Assembly: GCF_900172365.1 (NCBI RefSeq)
Contig: NZ_FWFJ01000001.1
Location: 180,898 to 244,897 of the forward strand
Reading direction: 5' to 3'
Source of the DNA: Roseovarius gaetbuli
GTDB lineage: Bacteria; Pseudomonadota; Alphaproteobacteria; Rhodobacterales; Rhodobacteraceae
DNA length: 64,000 bases
Under the pieces are notes generated by a model. That model did not search any database and was not told the DNA's origin. It saw only the letters and a program-made list of their open reading frames with translations. This document shows positions 9,936 to 19,444 of the stretch, one piece after another; within the stretch, counting starts at the first letter, position 1; every line of letters starts with the position of its first letter. Both the position numbers and the translations under genes were made by a program.

Positions 9936-10047
9936 AATCGTCGCGATTGGTTAACTTCCCCGAAAGGGTTTGGCTCTGCCGGGCGCTTGCCAGCCGCCGG
10001 AGCAGTGGCTAGGACAGGGCAGCACCCAATCAAGGAGCCCCCTGCCG

Positions 10048-10938
10048 ATGCTATATTCCATGACCGCCTTTGCCGCCGCCAAAGGAGAGCTTGAGGGCCA
10101 AAGCTGGAGCTGTGAAGTGCGCAGTGTGAATAGCAAGGGCCTTGATCTGCGCCTGCGGGTGCCCGATTGGATCGAAGGGCTTGAGGCGGGCCTGCGCGCG
10201 CGTCTGAGCAAGGCCGTGACGCGCGGCAATGTCTCGTTGACCCTGCGTGTGCAGAGCGAAGACCGGGGCGGGGCTCTGACCCTTAACGAGGCGGCTCTTG
10301 AAGATGTGCTGACGGCGATGGCCGGGATCGAGGCCCGCGCGATGGATCGTGGCCTATCGCTGGCGCCCGCCAATGCAGCCGATATTGTCGGGCTGCGCAA
10401 TGTGCTTGAAAACGGCGGCAGCGCGCAGGACAGTGGCGCGCTGTGCAAGGTGCTTCTGGCGGATTTCGAGGGCGTGCTGGAGAGCTTTCTTGACATGCGC
10501 CGCGCCGAAGGGGCCGCCCTCGCGCAGGTTCTCGGCGCGCAGCTTGACGAGATAGAGGCGCTGACCAAAGAGGCGGCAGAGGTTGCCGTGGCGCGCAAGG
10601 ACGAGGTTGAGCAGAGCTTTCGCACAGCCCTTGCGCGGGTGATGGAGGCGGCCAGCGGTGCCGATGAGGGCCGAGTCGCGCAAGAGCTTGCGATCATGGC
10701 CGTCAAGCTTGACGTGACCGAAGAGATCGACCGCCTGCACGCCCATGTCGGCGCCGCGCGCGACCTGCTGGCTCAGGGCTCGCCGATGGGGCGCAAGCTT
10801 GATTTTCTAAGCCAAGAATTCAACCGCGAGGCCAATACGCTTTGCTCCAAGGCGCAGAACACCGGGTTGACGCGCATTGGTTTGGGGCTCAAAACCGTGG
10901 TCGACCAGATGCGCGAACAGGTGCAGAATGTGGAATGA
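10048..10938 (+). CDS. yicC: YicC/YloC family endoribonuclease
   Basis: 296-residue member of the YicC family, reported in E. coli and Bacillus to be an endoribonuclease acting on RNA turnover. The N-terminus SMTAFAAAKGELEG and SVNSKGLDLRLR are diagnostic, as is the C-terminal stretch ANTLCSKAQNTGLTRIGLGL. The start at 10048 has AGGAG at 10033-10037; an upstream in-frame ATG at 9970 would add 26 unrelated residues. It lies just before gmk, a pairing conserved widely in bacteria. Confidence 0.92.
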   Translation: MLYSMTAFAAAKGELEGQSWSCEVRSVNSKGLDLRLRVPDWIEGLEAGLRARLSKAVTRGNVSLTLRVQSEDRGGALTLNEAALEDVLTAMAGIEARAMDRGLSLAPANAADIVGLRNVLENGGSAQDSGALCKVLLADFEGVLESFLDMRRAEGAALAQVLGAQLDEIEALTKEAAEVAVARKDEVEQSFRTALARVMEAASGADEGRVAQELAIMAVKLDVTEEIDRLHAHVGAARDLLAQGSPMGRKLDFLSQEFNREANTLCSKAQNTGLTRIGLGLKTVVDQMREQVQNVE

Positions 10939-10997
10939 CCGCCAGCCGCTGTGACCCGTGGGGGCGGTGGATTTGAGTATTTGGGGAACGATGAAAG
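10938..10997 (+). terminator. 3' element behind yicC (hairpin plus GGATTTGAGTATTT...GATGAAAG)
   Basis: A 6-bp stem ACCGCC (10938-10943) / GGCGGT (10963-10968) starts at the yicC stop. It is followed immediately by GGATTTGAGTATTTGGGG and AACGATGAAAG. The tail is almost identical to the one behind the hydroxybutyrate dehydrogenase gene at 31.2 kb on the other strand. Whether it terminates or processes RNA is unknown. Confidence 0.45.
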
Positions 10998-11040
10998 TCA
11001 GAGTGTGATCTCTGTCACGCCAAAGCGGAAAGAGAGTGCA

Positions 11041-11682
11041 ATGAGTGATCGCCGGGGCCTTTTGATTATCCTGTCCTCGCCGTCGGGCGCGGGCAAGTCG
11101 ACGTTGTCGCGTCGGCTTCGGGCATGGGATCCGACGATTGCGTTTTCGGTCTCGGCCACCACGCGCACGCCGCGAGAAGGCGAGGTTGAGGGGCAGGATT
11201 ACTTTTTCCTGAGCCAGGATCAGTTCAAGCGCGATGTAGCGGCGGGCGAGATGCTTGAGCATGCACATGTGTTCGGCAATTTCTATGGCTCGCCCAAGGG
11301 CGCGGTGCAAAATGCCATCGAGAGCGGGCGCGATGTGTTGTTTGACATCGACTGGCAAGGCGCGCAGCAAATCCGCAATTCGGCGCTTGGCGCGCATACG
11401 CTGTCGATCTTTTTGCTGCCGCCCTCGATCGGAGAGTTGCACCGCCGCCTTGAAACGCGGGGGCAGGACAGCGCCGAGGTGATTGCCAAGCGGATGGAGA
11501 AAAGCTGGGACGAGATCAGCCATTGGGATGGCTATGATTTCGTGTTGATCAATGACGATCTGGACGTTACCGAGCAAAAGCTGATCACCATTATCGAGGC
11601 CACCCGTCTGCGGCGCAGCCAGCAGCCGGGGCTGACCGATCATGTGCGCCAGTTGCAAACCGAGTTTGAGGAGACGAGATGA
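11041..11682 (+). CDS. gmk: guanylate kinase
   Basis: 213-residue GMP kinase (ATP + GMP to ADP + GDP). The P-loop [10 protein letters not shown] is at the N-terminus, followed by [19 protein letters not shown], the GMP-binding region, and by [10 protein letters not shown]. The start at 11041 is preceded by AAAGAGAG and gives the normal family length; an ORF extension to 10951 runs through the yicC 3' element and is not credible. Its last four bases overlap the start of the next gene (ATGA), which indicates translational coupling. Confidence 0.96.
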   Translation: MSDRRGLLIILSSPSGAGKSTLSRRLRAWDPTIAFSVSATTRTPREGEVEGQDYFFLSQDQFKRDVAAGEMLEHAHVFGNFYGSPKGAVQNAIESGRDVLFDIDWQGAQQIRNSALGAHTLSIFLLPPSIGELHRRLETRGQDSAEVIAKRMEKSWDEISHWDGYDFVLINDDLDVTEQKLITIIEATRLRRSQQPGLTDHVRQLQTEFEETR

Positions 11683-12206
11683 CCCTTTATACGCTTGACG
11701 GCCATGCGCCGCAGACCCCCGAAGATGGTGATTTCTGGGTCGCTCCGGATGCCAATGTGATCGGCAATGTCGTGCTTGAGAGCGCGACTTCGGTCTGGTT
11801 TGGCGTCACTTTGCGCGGCGACAACGAGGTGATCCATATCGGCGCGGGCAGCAATGTGCAGGAAAACACCATCATGCACACCGACAAGGGCTATCCGCTG
11901 AGCATCGGGGCCGGGTGCACGATCGGGCATAAGGCGATGCTGCATGGCTGCACCATCGGCGAGAATTCCCTGATCGGGATGGGCGCGACGGTTCTGAATG
12001 GGGCCAAGATCGGCAGGAACTGTCTTATCGGGGCAGGGGCCTTGATCACCGAGGGCAAGGAAATCCCCGATGGCAGCCTTGTGATGGGCGCGCCGGGCAA
12101 GGTGATCCGCACGCTGGACGAGGCGGCGATCAATGGTCTCAAGGCCAGTGCCTTGCATTATCAGGACAACATGCGCCGTTTTCGCGCCGGGCTTGTGGCG
12201 CTTTGA
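11679..12206 (+). CDS. gamma-carbonic anhydrase family protein
   Basis: 175-residue left-handed beta-helix protein of the gamma-carbonic anhydrase/YrdA/PaaY family. Hexapeptide repeats run through most of the chain ([35 protein letters not shown]). Candidate zinc-ligand histidines are in MHTDKG and GHKAMLHG. Activity may be CO2 hydration or thioester hydrolysis; the family includes inactive members. It overlaps gmk by four bases and ends at the first codons of phoR. Confidence 0.88.
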   Translation: MTLYTLDGHAPQTPEDGDFWVAPDANVIGNVVLESATSVWFGVTLRGDNEVIHIGAGSNVQENTIMHTDKGYPLSIGAGCTIGHKAMLHGCTIGENSLIGMGATVLNGAKIGRNCLIGAGALITEGKEIPDGSLVMGAPGKVIRTLDEAAINGLKASALHYQDNMRRFRAGLVAL

Positions 12207-12211
12207 GCGAG

Positions 12212-13261
12212 ATGCCGGAACAGGGGATTGCCTCGGTTCTGGCGGCGCTTCCGCTGGCGGCAGTTTTGGTGGCCGAGGATGCGCTGATCCTTGGCGCCAA
12301 TGCCCTGGCCTCTGAGCTTTTGGGGCGCGCGATTGAAGGGCGTCATTTCATGACCGCCCTGCGCCAGCCCGAGGTGATCGACGCCATCGAGGCCACGCTG
12401 GCCGATCATCAACCCCGCACCGCCACCTATCAGCAAAGCGATGCCGGGCGCGACAACAGCTTTGCGGTGAGCCTTGGCTTTATCGACATCCCGCCCACGC
12501 GCGGTGTGCTGGTGTGTTTCGAGGACACCTCGGAGAAACAGCAGGCAAGCCAAATGCGGCGCGATTTCGTCGCCAATGTCAGCCACGAGTTGCGCACGCC
12601 GCTGACCGCGCTGATGGGGTTTATCGAAACCCTTCAGGGGCCTGCGCGGCGCGACGACGTCGCAATCGACCGCTTTCTCGGGATCATGCAATCCGAGGCC
12701 GCACGGATGGAGCGGCTGGTGCGCGATCTTCTGTCGCTGAGCCGGGTCGAAAGCGAAGAGCGGGTGCGCGTCAAGGAGCCGGTCGACCTTGGCCGGATCA
12801 TCGGCTCGGTTCTGCATACGCTGCGCCCCTTGGCCGGGGAAAGCGGATGTGAGATCGTGTTTGATCCGCCCGAGGGCGTGCTGGTGCCCGGCAATTCCGA
12901 TCAGTTGCAGCAGGTGTTCACAAACCTGATCGAGAACGCCATCAAATATGGCGGCAAGGGCAATGCGATCACCATCACGCTTGACGCGGCGGCGCCCGAA
13001 ACAAGCCTGCGGGTGCCTGCGGTGATCGCGCGGGTCGCCGATCAGGGGCCGGGAATTGATCCGCTGCATATTCCGCGCCTGACCGAACGGTTCTATCGCG
13101 TCGATACGCACCGCTCGCGCGAGATGGGCGGCACCGGGCTTGGCCTTGCCATTGTGAAACACATCATCAATCGCCACCGCGGGCGGCTCCGAATCCAGTC
13201 GGTGCCGGGGCAGGGCAGCGAATTTGCCGTGATTCTGCCCCGCTGGAGCGCGCCGGAGTAA
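12212..13261 (+). CDS. phoR: phosphate regulon sensor histidine kinase
   Basis: Histidine kinase of about 349 residues. An N-terminal PAS-like domain (LAALPLAAVLVAEDALILGA) leads into the HisKA box NVSHELRTPLTAL with the phospho-accepting histidine near residue 125. The HATPase domain has NLIENAIKYGG, DQGPGID and GGTGLGLAIVKH. No membrane-spanning segment is evident, unlike E. coli PhoR. Assignment to PhoR rests on the adjacent pst-phoU-phoB genes. A TTG at 12203 overlapping the previous stop is an alternative start; no strong ribosome-binding site separates them. Confidence 0.85.
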   Translation: MPEQGIASVLAALPLAAVLVAEDALILGANALASELLGRAIEGRHFMTALRQPEVIDAIEATLADHQPRTATYQQSDAGRDNSFAVSLGFIDIPPTRGVLVCFEDTSEKQQASQMRRDFVANVSHELRTPLTALMGFIETLQGPARRDDVAIDRFLGIMQSEAARMERLVRDLLSLSRVESEERVRVKEPVDLGRIIGSVLHTLRPLAGESGCEIVFDPPEGVLVPGNSDQLQQVFTNLIENAIKYGGKGNAITITLDAAAPETSLRVPAVIARVADQGPGIDPLHIPRLTERFYRVDTHRSREMGGTGLGLAIVKHIINRHRGRLRIQSVPGQGSEFAVILPRWSAPE

Positions 13262-13305
13262 GGCGTTTCCCGCCTTGAGCGGACAAAAAATTACCAAAAT
13301 GGCAG

Positions 13306-13338
13306 CTGTCATAAAACCGTTACGAAAACGTAACAAAA
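13306..13338 (+). promoter_or_regulatory. triple Pho box upstream of pstS
   Basis: Three 7-base half-sites spaced exactly 11 bases apart: CTGTCAT (13306), CCGTTAC (13317) and ACGTAAC (13328), each followed by an A-run. The first pair matches the PhoB consensus CTGTCATAAA(A/T)CTGTCA(C/T). It lies about 80 bases before pstS, where PhoB~P would replace a -35 element. No similar site was seen before phoR, so phoR is probably transcribed separately at a basal level. Confidence 0.9.
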
Positions 13339-13417
13339 GCGTAGTCGGAACGCCCTAGCACTGGGCCAGAGGTCGCCAATACGGGCGCCCCCGCACAACC
13401 GAACTCAGGAGCAATCC

Positions 13418-14470
13418 ATGTCGCTTTTCAAACTCACCGTTTCCACTCTGGCGCTGTCTGCCATGGCTGTTGGCGCCGCACAGGCGCGTGACGAGATCCG
13501 CATTGTCGGCTCGTCCACCGTGTTTCCCTATACCCAGGCTGCGGCCGAGCAATTTGCCAATGTGACCGGCGCGCCCTCGCCGATCGTCGAAGCAACCGGC
13601 ACCGGCGGCGGCATGAAGATTTTCTGCGCGGGCATCGGCGAAGCGCACCCCGACCTGACCGGTGCCTCGCGCGCCATGAAGGCCTCGGAGTACAAGCTTT
13701 GCCAGGACAACGGCGTGACCGATATCACCGAGGCGATGATCGGCTATGACGGCCTGTCAATTGCCATTTCGCGCGATGCGACAAACGACTGGGATCTGAG
13801 CCTTGAGCAGGTGTTTCTTTCGCTTGCCGCAGAAATCCCCGGCGATGGCGGCTGGATCGCCAACCCCAACAAGACCTGGGCCGACGTTGATGCAAGCCTG
13901 CCGAGCGTTGATATCCTGGCCTATGGCCCGCCGCCCACTTCGGGCACCCGCGACGCCTTTGTCGAGCTGGCGATGCACGCCGGTTGCGAGACCACCCCGC
14001 TTATGAAAGCCCTGAAAGAGGCCGACAAGGCCGCGTTCAAGGCCACCCTCAAGGACAAATGCTCGCGCATGCGTCAGGACGGGCCGTTTGTTGAAGCGGG
14101 CGAGAACGACAACCTGATCGTGCAGCGCCTGAATGCAGACGAGCATGCCATGGGCATCTTTGGCTATTCGTTCCTTTACGAGAACATGGATACGCTCAAA
14201 CCCGTCAAGATCGCGGGCGTCGCGCCGAGCGCCGAAACCATCGGTGATTTCTCCTACCCGATCTCCCGCCCGCTCTACTTTTACACAAAGAACGCGCATC
14301 GCGGCGTGATCCCGAACTTTCAGGAGTTCATCGAGGAATACATGTCGGATGACGCGATGGAGCCGGGTGGCTATCTGAGCGAGCGTGGCATGGTGGCCCT
14401 TCCCGACGATCTGCGCGCGGCAACGCAAGACGCGGTGATCGACGGCGAGAACATGGCGCCGAAAGAGTAA
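13418..14470 (+). CDS. pstS: phosphate ABC transporter substrate-binding protein
   Basis: 350-residue periplasmic phosphate-binding protein. A Sec signal peptide (about 23 residues, ending VGAAQA) precedes the mature start RDEIRIVGSSTVFPY, which holds the first phosphate-contacting Ser/Thr. EATGTGGGMKIFCAG and PPTSGTRDAF supply the rest of the ligand site. AGGAG precedes the ATG. It is first in the Pho-box-driven operon and is followed by a stable hairpin that probably keeps its mRNA more abundant than the permease mRNA. Confidence 0.95.
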   Translation: MSLFKLTVSTLALSAMAVGAAQARDEIRIVGSSTVFPYTQAAAEQFANVTGAPSPIVEATGTGGGMKIFCAGIGEAHPDLTGASRAMKASEYKLCQDNGVTDITEAMIGYDGLSIAISRDATNDWDLSLEQVFLSLAAEIPGDGGWIANPNKTWADVDASLPSVDILAYGPPPTSGTRDAFVELAMHAGCETTPLMKALKEADKAAFKATLKDKCSRMRQDGPFVEAGENDNLIVQRLNADEHAMGIFGYSFLYENMDTLKPVKIAGVAPSAETIGDFSYPISRPLYFYTKNAHRGVIPNFQEFIEEYMSDDAMEPGGYLSERGMVALPDDLRAATQDAVIDGENMAPKE

Positions 14471-14484
14471 GCGCCAGCAAGACC

Positions 14485-14509
14485 GCCGCCCGGCCATGTG
14501 TCGGGCGGC
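14485..14509 (+). promoter_or_regulatory. intercistronic stem-loop between pstS and pstC
   Basis: Perfect 8-bp stem GCCGCCCG (14485-14492) / CGGGCGGC (14502-14509) with a 9-base loop and no T-tract. It is positioned to protect the pstS 3' end or attenuate read-through into pstC. Confidence 0.65.
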
Positions 14510-14539
14510 ATCCCTCTGATTTCAAACCGCGAGACTGCC

Positions 14540-15913
14540 ATGACCACATCCGCCTTTGCCTGCCTTCTGGTGTTCTCCCTGATCGGTTATGTCTGGAACC
14601 GTCAGGCCGCCACCGCGATCCGCAAAGACGGGGCGCGGTTGCATTCATTGGTCGGCTTTCACGGCGCCTATTCACTTTTGGTGGTGCTGGTTCCGGCGCT
14701 TGTTGTCATACTGCTCTGGCTCTTGCTTCAGGGGCCGGTGATTGACGCGCTGCTGAAATCCGGCCTCACCAGCCGTCTTGACGGGCTTGGCACCGGCGAG
14801 GTGCAGCTTATCGTGGCCGAGATCAAATCCATCGCGCGCGGGGTTGTCTTTGGCACGCCCGAGCCGTGGAAGGTCGACGCCGCCCAGCATTTGGTGACCC
14901 TACAAATGCGCGCCGGTCAGCTCCTCTTGGTGGTGGTCGCGGCGATGTCGCTGGCGCTTGTGGTGGTCAGCCGTCGCAAGGTCAGCGCCGAGTTCCGCGC
15001 CCGCCACGGGGTCGAGCGGATCATTTCTGGGCTGATGATCTTTTGCTCGGTGGTGGCGGTTTTCGTGACCATCGGGATTGTCGCCTCGCTGATGTTCGAG
15101 ACGTCCAAGTTCTTCGCCAAAGTGTCTTTCGTCGAGTTCCTCTTTGGCACCAATTGGGAACCGCAGATTCCGCTGCGTGAAGATCAGGTTGCCGCCGAGG
15201 GCGCGTTCGGCTGGTTGCCGGTGATGTTGGGGACGCTGGTGATCACGGTGATCGCGCTTGTGATTGCCGTTCCCGTCGGCCTCATGTCGGCGATCTACCT
15301 CAATGAATTCGCGCCGCGCAAGTTTCGCGCCGTGGCCAAGCCGCTTTTGGAAATCCTCGCCGGGGTGCCAACGGTGGTTTACGGCTTTTTCGCCATCCTT
15401 GTCGTCGCCCCCGCGATCCGCAATTTCGGCCAGTCGCTTGGGCTTGATGTCTCGCCCAACACCGCACTGGCGGCGGGCGGGGTGATGGGGGTCATGCTGA
15501 TCCCGTTCATTTCGTCCTTTGCCGATGATGCGCTCTCGGCGGTGCCGCAGAGTTTGCGCGACGGCGCCCTTGGCCTTGGGGCGACACGGGCCGAGATGAT
15601 GACCGGCGTGCTTTTCCCGGCCGCCATTCCCGGCATTGTCGGCGGTGTACTGCTTGCCGTGAGCCGTGCCATTGGCGAGACGATGATCGTGGTCATGGCC
15701 GCCGGCTTGATCGCCAAGATGACGATGAACCCGCTCGATAGCGTGACCACCGTCACCGTTCAGATCGTGACCCTGCTGATTGGCGACACCTCGTTTGACA
15801 ACCCCAAGACACTGGCCGCCTTTGCCCTTGGGATGATGCTTTTCATCGTCACGCTGATCATCAATATTTTCGCCCTGCGCATCGTGCGCAAGTACCGCGA
15901 AGCTTATGACTAA
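14540..15913 (+). CDS. pstC: phosphate ABC transporter permease PstC
   Basis: 457-residue inner-membrane permease. It has long N-terminal hydrophobic segments with extra residues relative to E. coli PstC (about 320), as is common in alphaproteobacteria. The C-terminal half carries the binding-protein-dependent transport domain with the EAA loop around LRDGALGLGATRAEMMTG. I chose the ATG at 14540 over one at 14498, which lies inside the pstS-pstC hairpin region. It forms the channel with PstA. Confidence 0.92.
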   Translation: MTTSAFACLLVFSLIGYVWNRQAATAIRKDGARLHSLVGFHGAYSLLVVLVPALVVILLWLLLQGPVIDALLKSGLTSRLDGLGTGEVQLIVAEIKSIARGVVFGTPEPWKVDAAQHLVTLQMRAGQLLLVVVAAMSLALVVVSRRKVSAEFRARHGVERIISGLMIFCSVVAVFVTIGIVASLMFETSKFFAKVSFVEFLFGTNWEPQIPLREDQVAAEGAFGWLPVMLGTLVITVIALVIAVPVGLMSAIYLNEFAPRKFRAVAKPLLEILAGVPTVVYGFFAILVVAPAIRNFGQSLGLDVSPNTALAAGGVMGVMLIPFISSFADDALSAVPQSLRDGALGLGATRAEMMTGVLFPAAIPGIVGGVLLAVSRAIGETMIVVMAAGLIAKMTMNPLDSVTTVTVQIVTLLIGDTSFDNPKTLAAFALGMMLFIVTLIINIFALRIVRKYREAYD

Positions 15914-15923
15914 GGAGCCCGCG

Positions 15924-17186
15924 ATGACCGATCTTTCATCCCAGAGCGCACGCAGCCATCTCAACCGGCGCAACCGTCATCAGACGATGATCAAGGGCTT
16001 TGGCATGGCCGCCATCGGCTTTGCCGCGCTGATGCTGTTCATTCTGGTCTCGTCGCTGGTCAGCTCTGGCTATAAGGCGTTTACCCAGACCCATGTCACG
16101 GTCGAGGTCTTTGTAGACCCGGCCGAGATCAAGCCCGAGCGCCTGCCGCGTGGCGGGTTTGACGATGTGCTTTTGGCCAGCCTCAAGACCTATTTCCCGG
16201 AGGTCAGCGGGCGGGCCGATGAAAAGGCGCTTGAGGGGATATTTTCAAACGGTGCGCAATTTACGCTTCGCGACCGGATCGTCGCCGACCCAAGCCTGAT
16301 CGGGCAGAGCATTACCATTACGGTGCCCACCTCTGATCCCTTCGATCAGCTGGCCAAGGATCTGGTCAAGCGCGACACCCCCGAGGCACAGCGCCGCGTC
16401 AGCGACCGTGAAATCGGCTGGTTCGACACGCTGGATAAGGCCGGGGCGATTTCAGAGCCCCTGAACTGGGGATTGATCAGCAATACCGATAGCCGCTTTC
16501 CCGAATTGGCCGGCCTCAAGGGCGCGCTCATGGGAAGCTTCTGGGCGCTTCTGGTCTGTTTCGTGATCTCGTTTCCGCTTGGCATCGGCGCGGCGATTTA
16601 CCTTGAGGAATTCGCGCCGCGCAACCGGCTGAGCGATTTCATCGAGGTCAATATCAACAACCTCGCGGCGGTGCCCTCTGTCGTCTTCGGCCTCTTGGCC
16701 CTGGCGGTGTTCATCGGCTGGATGGGCATGCCGCGCTCGGCGCCGCTTGTGGGCGGGATGACGCTGGCGCTCATGACGCTGCCGACGATCATCATCGCGA
16801 CTCGCGCCGCTCTCAAGGCGGTGCCGCCCTCGATCCGCGAGGCGGCCCTTGGGGTTGGGGCGTCAAAGCATCAGGTGGTGTTTGGCCATGTGCTGCCGCT
16901 GGCGATGCCCGGCATCCTTACCGGCACCATCATCGGCCTTGCACAAGCGCTTGGCGAAACCGCGCCGCTTTTGCTGATCGGGATGAACGCCTTTATCACC
17001 TCGGCGCCAGATTCGCCGCTCGATAGCGCCACCGCCTTGCCGACCCAGATATTTATCTGGGCCGACAGCCCCGAACGCGGCTTTGTAAGCCGCACCTCCG
17101 CCGCCATTCTGGTGTTGTTGACCTTTCTCATCACCATGAACGCCATCGCCATTTATCTGCGCAGCAAGTTCGAGCGAAAATGGTAA
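15924..17186 (+). CDS. pstA: phosphate ABC transporter permease PstA
   Basis: 420-residue partner permease. One N-terminal membrane segment (about residues 25-50) is followed by a roughly 140-residue extra periplasmic region ([20 protein letters not shown] onward), typical of alphaproteobacterial PstA. The C-terminal membrane domain has the EAA loop [25 protein letters not shown] stands ahead of the ATG at 15924, ten bases after the pstC stop. Confidence 0.93.
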   Translation: MTDLSSQSARSHLNRRNRHQTMIKGFGMAAIGFAALMLFILVSSLVSSGYKAFTQTHVTVEVFVDPAEIKPERLPRGGFDDVLLASLKTYFPEVSGRADEKALEGIFSNGAQFTLRDRIVADPSLIGQSITITVPTSDPFDQLAKDLVKRDTPEAQRRVSDREIGWFDTLDKAGAISEPLNWGLISNTDSRFPELAGLKGALMGSFWALLVCFVISFPLGIGAAIYLEEFAPRNRLSDFIEVNINNLAAVPSVVFGLLALAVFIGWMGMPRSAPLVGGMTLALMTLPTIIIATRAALKAVPPSIREAALGVGASKHQVVFGHVLPLAMPGILTGTIIGLAQALGETAPLLLIGMNAFITSAPDSPLDSATALPTQIFIWADSPERGFVSRTSAAILVLLTFLITMNAIAIYLRSKFERKW

Positions 17187-17200
17187 AGAAGGACAGACAG

Positions 17201-17998
17201 ATGTTTGATACGCAAACGCCGGAGAAGACCGTGACCAGTGACACCCTCAAATTTACCGCCCGCGATGTGCATGTGTATTATGATGACGCCGAGGCGATCA
17301 AAGGCGTCGATGTGGATATTCTCGACAAGACCGTGACCGCCTTTATCGGGCCGTCAGGCTGTGGCAAATCCACCTTCCTGCGCTGTCTCAACCGGATGAA
17401 TGACACCATTCCGATCTGTCGCGTGACCGGCGATATCCGGCTGGATGGTCAGGACATCTATGACCGCGCGATCGACCCGGTGCAATTGCGCGCCAAGGTC
17501 GGCATGGTGTTTCAAAAACCCAATCCGTTCCCCAAGTCGATCTATGACAATGTCGCCTATGGGCCGCGCATTCACGGGCTTGCCAACACCCGCGCCGATC
17601 TTGATGTGATCGTTGAGAAATCGCTGCGCCGGGCCGCGCTTTGGGACGAGGCCAAGGACCGGCTCGATTCGCCCGGCACCGGCCTTTCGGGTGGCCAGCA
17701 ACAGCGGCTTTGCATTGCCCGCGCCGTGGCCACCGCCCCCGAAGTTCTGTTGATGGACGAGCCCTGTTCGGCGCTTGATCCGATTGCCACCGCTCAGGTT
17801 GAGGAGCTTATCGACGAGCTGCGTCAGGACTATTCCGTGGTCATCGTCACCCACTCGATGCAACAGGCCGCCCGCGTCAGCCAGAGAACCGCGTTTTTCC
17901 ACCTTGGCCATCTGGTCGAGTTCGGCGAGACCAGCCATATTTTCACCAATCCCAGCGATGAGCGCACCGAAAGCTACATCACCGGGCGCATCGGTTAA
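17201..17998 (+). CDS. pstB: phosphate ABC transporter ATP-binding protein
   Basis: 265-residue ABC ATPase that powers phosphate uptake through PstCA. Walker [11 protein letters not shown]-loop [12 protein letters not shown] (diagnostic of PstB), signature LSGGQQQR, Walker [14 protein letters not shown] and the switch histidine in VTHSMQQ are intact. AAGGA precedes the ATG at 17201. An ATG at 17180 overlapping the pstA stop would add seven residues. Confidence 0.96.
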   Translation: MFDTQTPEKTVTSDTLKFTARDVHVYYDDAEAIKGVDVDILDKTVTAFIGPSGCGKSTFLRCLNRMNDTIPICRVTGDIRLDGQDIYDRAIDPVQLRAKVGMVFQKPNPFPKSIYDNVAYGPRIHGLANTRADLDVIVEKSLRRAALWDEAKDRLDSPGTGLSGGQQQRLCIARAVATAPEVLLMDEPCSALDPIATAQVEELIDELRQDYSVVIVTHSMQQAARVSQRTAFFHLGHLVEFGETSHIFTNPSDERTESYITGRIG

Positions 17999-18009
17999 GG
18001 ACAAAATCC

Positions 18010-18729
18010 ATGTCAAATCAACATATTGCCTCGGCTTTTGACCGCGATCTTGAAACCATTCAGGCCCGGATCATGAAGATGGGTGGGCTGGTGGAACGCG
18101 CCATCAGCGACGCCGCCCGCTCGCTTGAAACCCGCGACGAAGAGCTTGCCGAAGAGGTGCGCGGCCGCGACAAGGCGATCGACATCCTCGAAGAAGAGAT
18201 CAACGAAGAGGCGGCCCGCGTCATCGCCCTGCGCGCGCCCACGGCGGGCGATTTGCGGCTTGTGCTATCGGTGATCAAGATTTCGGCCAACCTTGAGCGG
18301 ATCGGTGATTATGCCAAGAACATGGCCAAGCGCACCTCGATCCTGGCCCAGATGTCGCCGGTCAACGGCTCGCCCGCGGCGCTGCGCCGGATGGCCCGCG
18401 AGGTCGAAGCGATGCTCAAGGATGTGCTTGACGCCTATATCCAACGCGACATCAACCTTGCCCATGAGGTGATGCAGCGCGATCAGGACGTCGATCAGAT
18501 GTACAACGCGATTTTCCGCGAATTCCTGACCTTCATGATGGAAGACCCGCGCAATATCACCGCCTGCATGCACCTGCATTTCATCGCCAAGAACACCGAG
18601 CGGATGGGCGATCACGTCACCTCGATTGCCGAGCAGGTGATTTACCTCGTGTCCGGCGCGATGCCCGACGATCCGCGCCCCAAGGGCGATCAGACCTCGA
18701 CCAACCCGTCGATTGCACCGACATCCTGA
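18010..18729 (+). CDS. phoU: phosphate signalling protein PhoU
   Basis: 239-residue all-helical protein with two PhoU repeats (about residues 20-110 and 125-215). Each repeat carries the (E/D)xxxD metal-binding pattern (RDKAIDILEEEINEEAAR; QRDQDVDQMYNAIFREF). PhoU restrains PhoR signalling when Pst is transporting phosphate. AAGGAC lies ahead of the ATG, 11 bases after pstB; the C-terminal tail is polar and variable. Confidence 0.95.
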   Translation: MSNQHIASAFDRDLETIQARIMKMGGLVERAISDAARSLETRDEELAEEVRGRDKAIDILEEEINEEAARVIALRAPTAGDLRLVLSVIKISANLERIGDYAKNMAKRTSILAQMSPVNGSPAALRRMAREVEAMLKDVLDAYIQRDINLAHEVMQRDQDVDQMYNAIFREFLTFMMEDPRNITACMHLHFIAKNTERMGDHVTSIAEQVIYLVSGAMPDDPRPKGDQTSTNPSIAPTS

Positions 18730-18745
18730 ACAGGGAGCCCGCGCC

Positions 18746-19435
18746 ATGGCCACCGATCAGCCCACCGTTCTATTGGTCGAAGACGAACCCGCGCAACGCG
18801 AGGTTCTGAGCTATAACCTTGAGGCGGACGGGTTTCGCGTGCTCACCGCCAACAACGGTGAAGAGGCGCTCTTGATCGTCGCCGAAACCCCGCCGGATAT
18901 CATCGTGCTCGACTGGATGATGCCGAATGTGTCGGGGATCGAGGTTTGTCGTCAACTCAAGACCCGCTCGGAAACCCGCGCCATTCCGATCATCATGCTG
19001 TCGGCGCGCTCTGAAGAAGTTGATCTTGTGCGTGGCCTTGAAACCGGCGCCGATGATTACATGGTCAAACCCTATTCGGTGGTCGAGCTTTTGGCACGGG
19101 TGCGCGCGCAACTTCGCCGGACACGCCCCGCGACGGTGGGCGAACGGCTTGAATACCAGGATATCGTGCTGGATGCGGAAACTCACCGGGTGACGCGCGC
19201 CGATCACGCACTCAAATTGGGGCCGACCGAATTTCGCCTTTTGTCGACCTTCATGGAAAAGCCGGGGCGGGTCTGGTCGCGCGATCAGCTTCTGGATCGG
19301 GTCTGGGGGCGAGATATCTATGTCGATACCCGCACCGTTGACGTGCATATTGGGCGGCTGCGCAAGGCGCTTTGCCAATTTGGCGGCGACGATCCGCTGC
19401 GCACGGTGCGCGGCGCGGGCTACGCCCTTGGCTAG
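18746..19435 (+). CDS. phoB: phosphate regulon response regulator PhoB
   Basis: 229-residue OmpR-type response regulator. The receiver domain has the acidic pocket VEDEP, phospho-acceptor Asp near residue 56 (IVLDWMMP) and conserved Lys (MVKPYS). The winged-helix domain has LGPTEFRLLSTFMEKPGRVW and VDTRTVDVHIGRLRKAL. GGGAG precedes ATG 18746; codons upstream of it overlap phoU. It should bind the Pho box before pstS, making its own operon autoregulated. Confidence 0.96.
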   Translation: MATDQPTVLLVEDEPAQREVLSYNLEADGFRVLTANNGEEALLIVAETPPDIIVLDWMMPNVSGIEVCRQLKTRSETRAIPIIMLSARSEEVDLVRGLETGADDYMVKPYSVVELLARVRAQLRRTRPATVGERLEYQDIVLDAETHRVTRADHALKLGPTEFRLLSTFMEKPGRVWSRDQLLDRVWGRDIYVDTRTVDVHIGRLRKALCQFGGDDPLRTVRGAGYALG

Positions 19436-19444
19436 GCGATTGGC

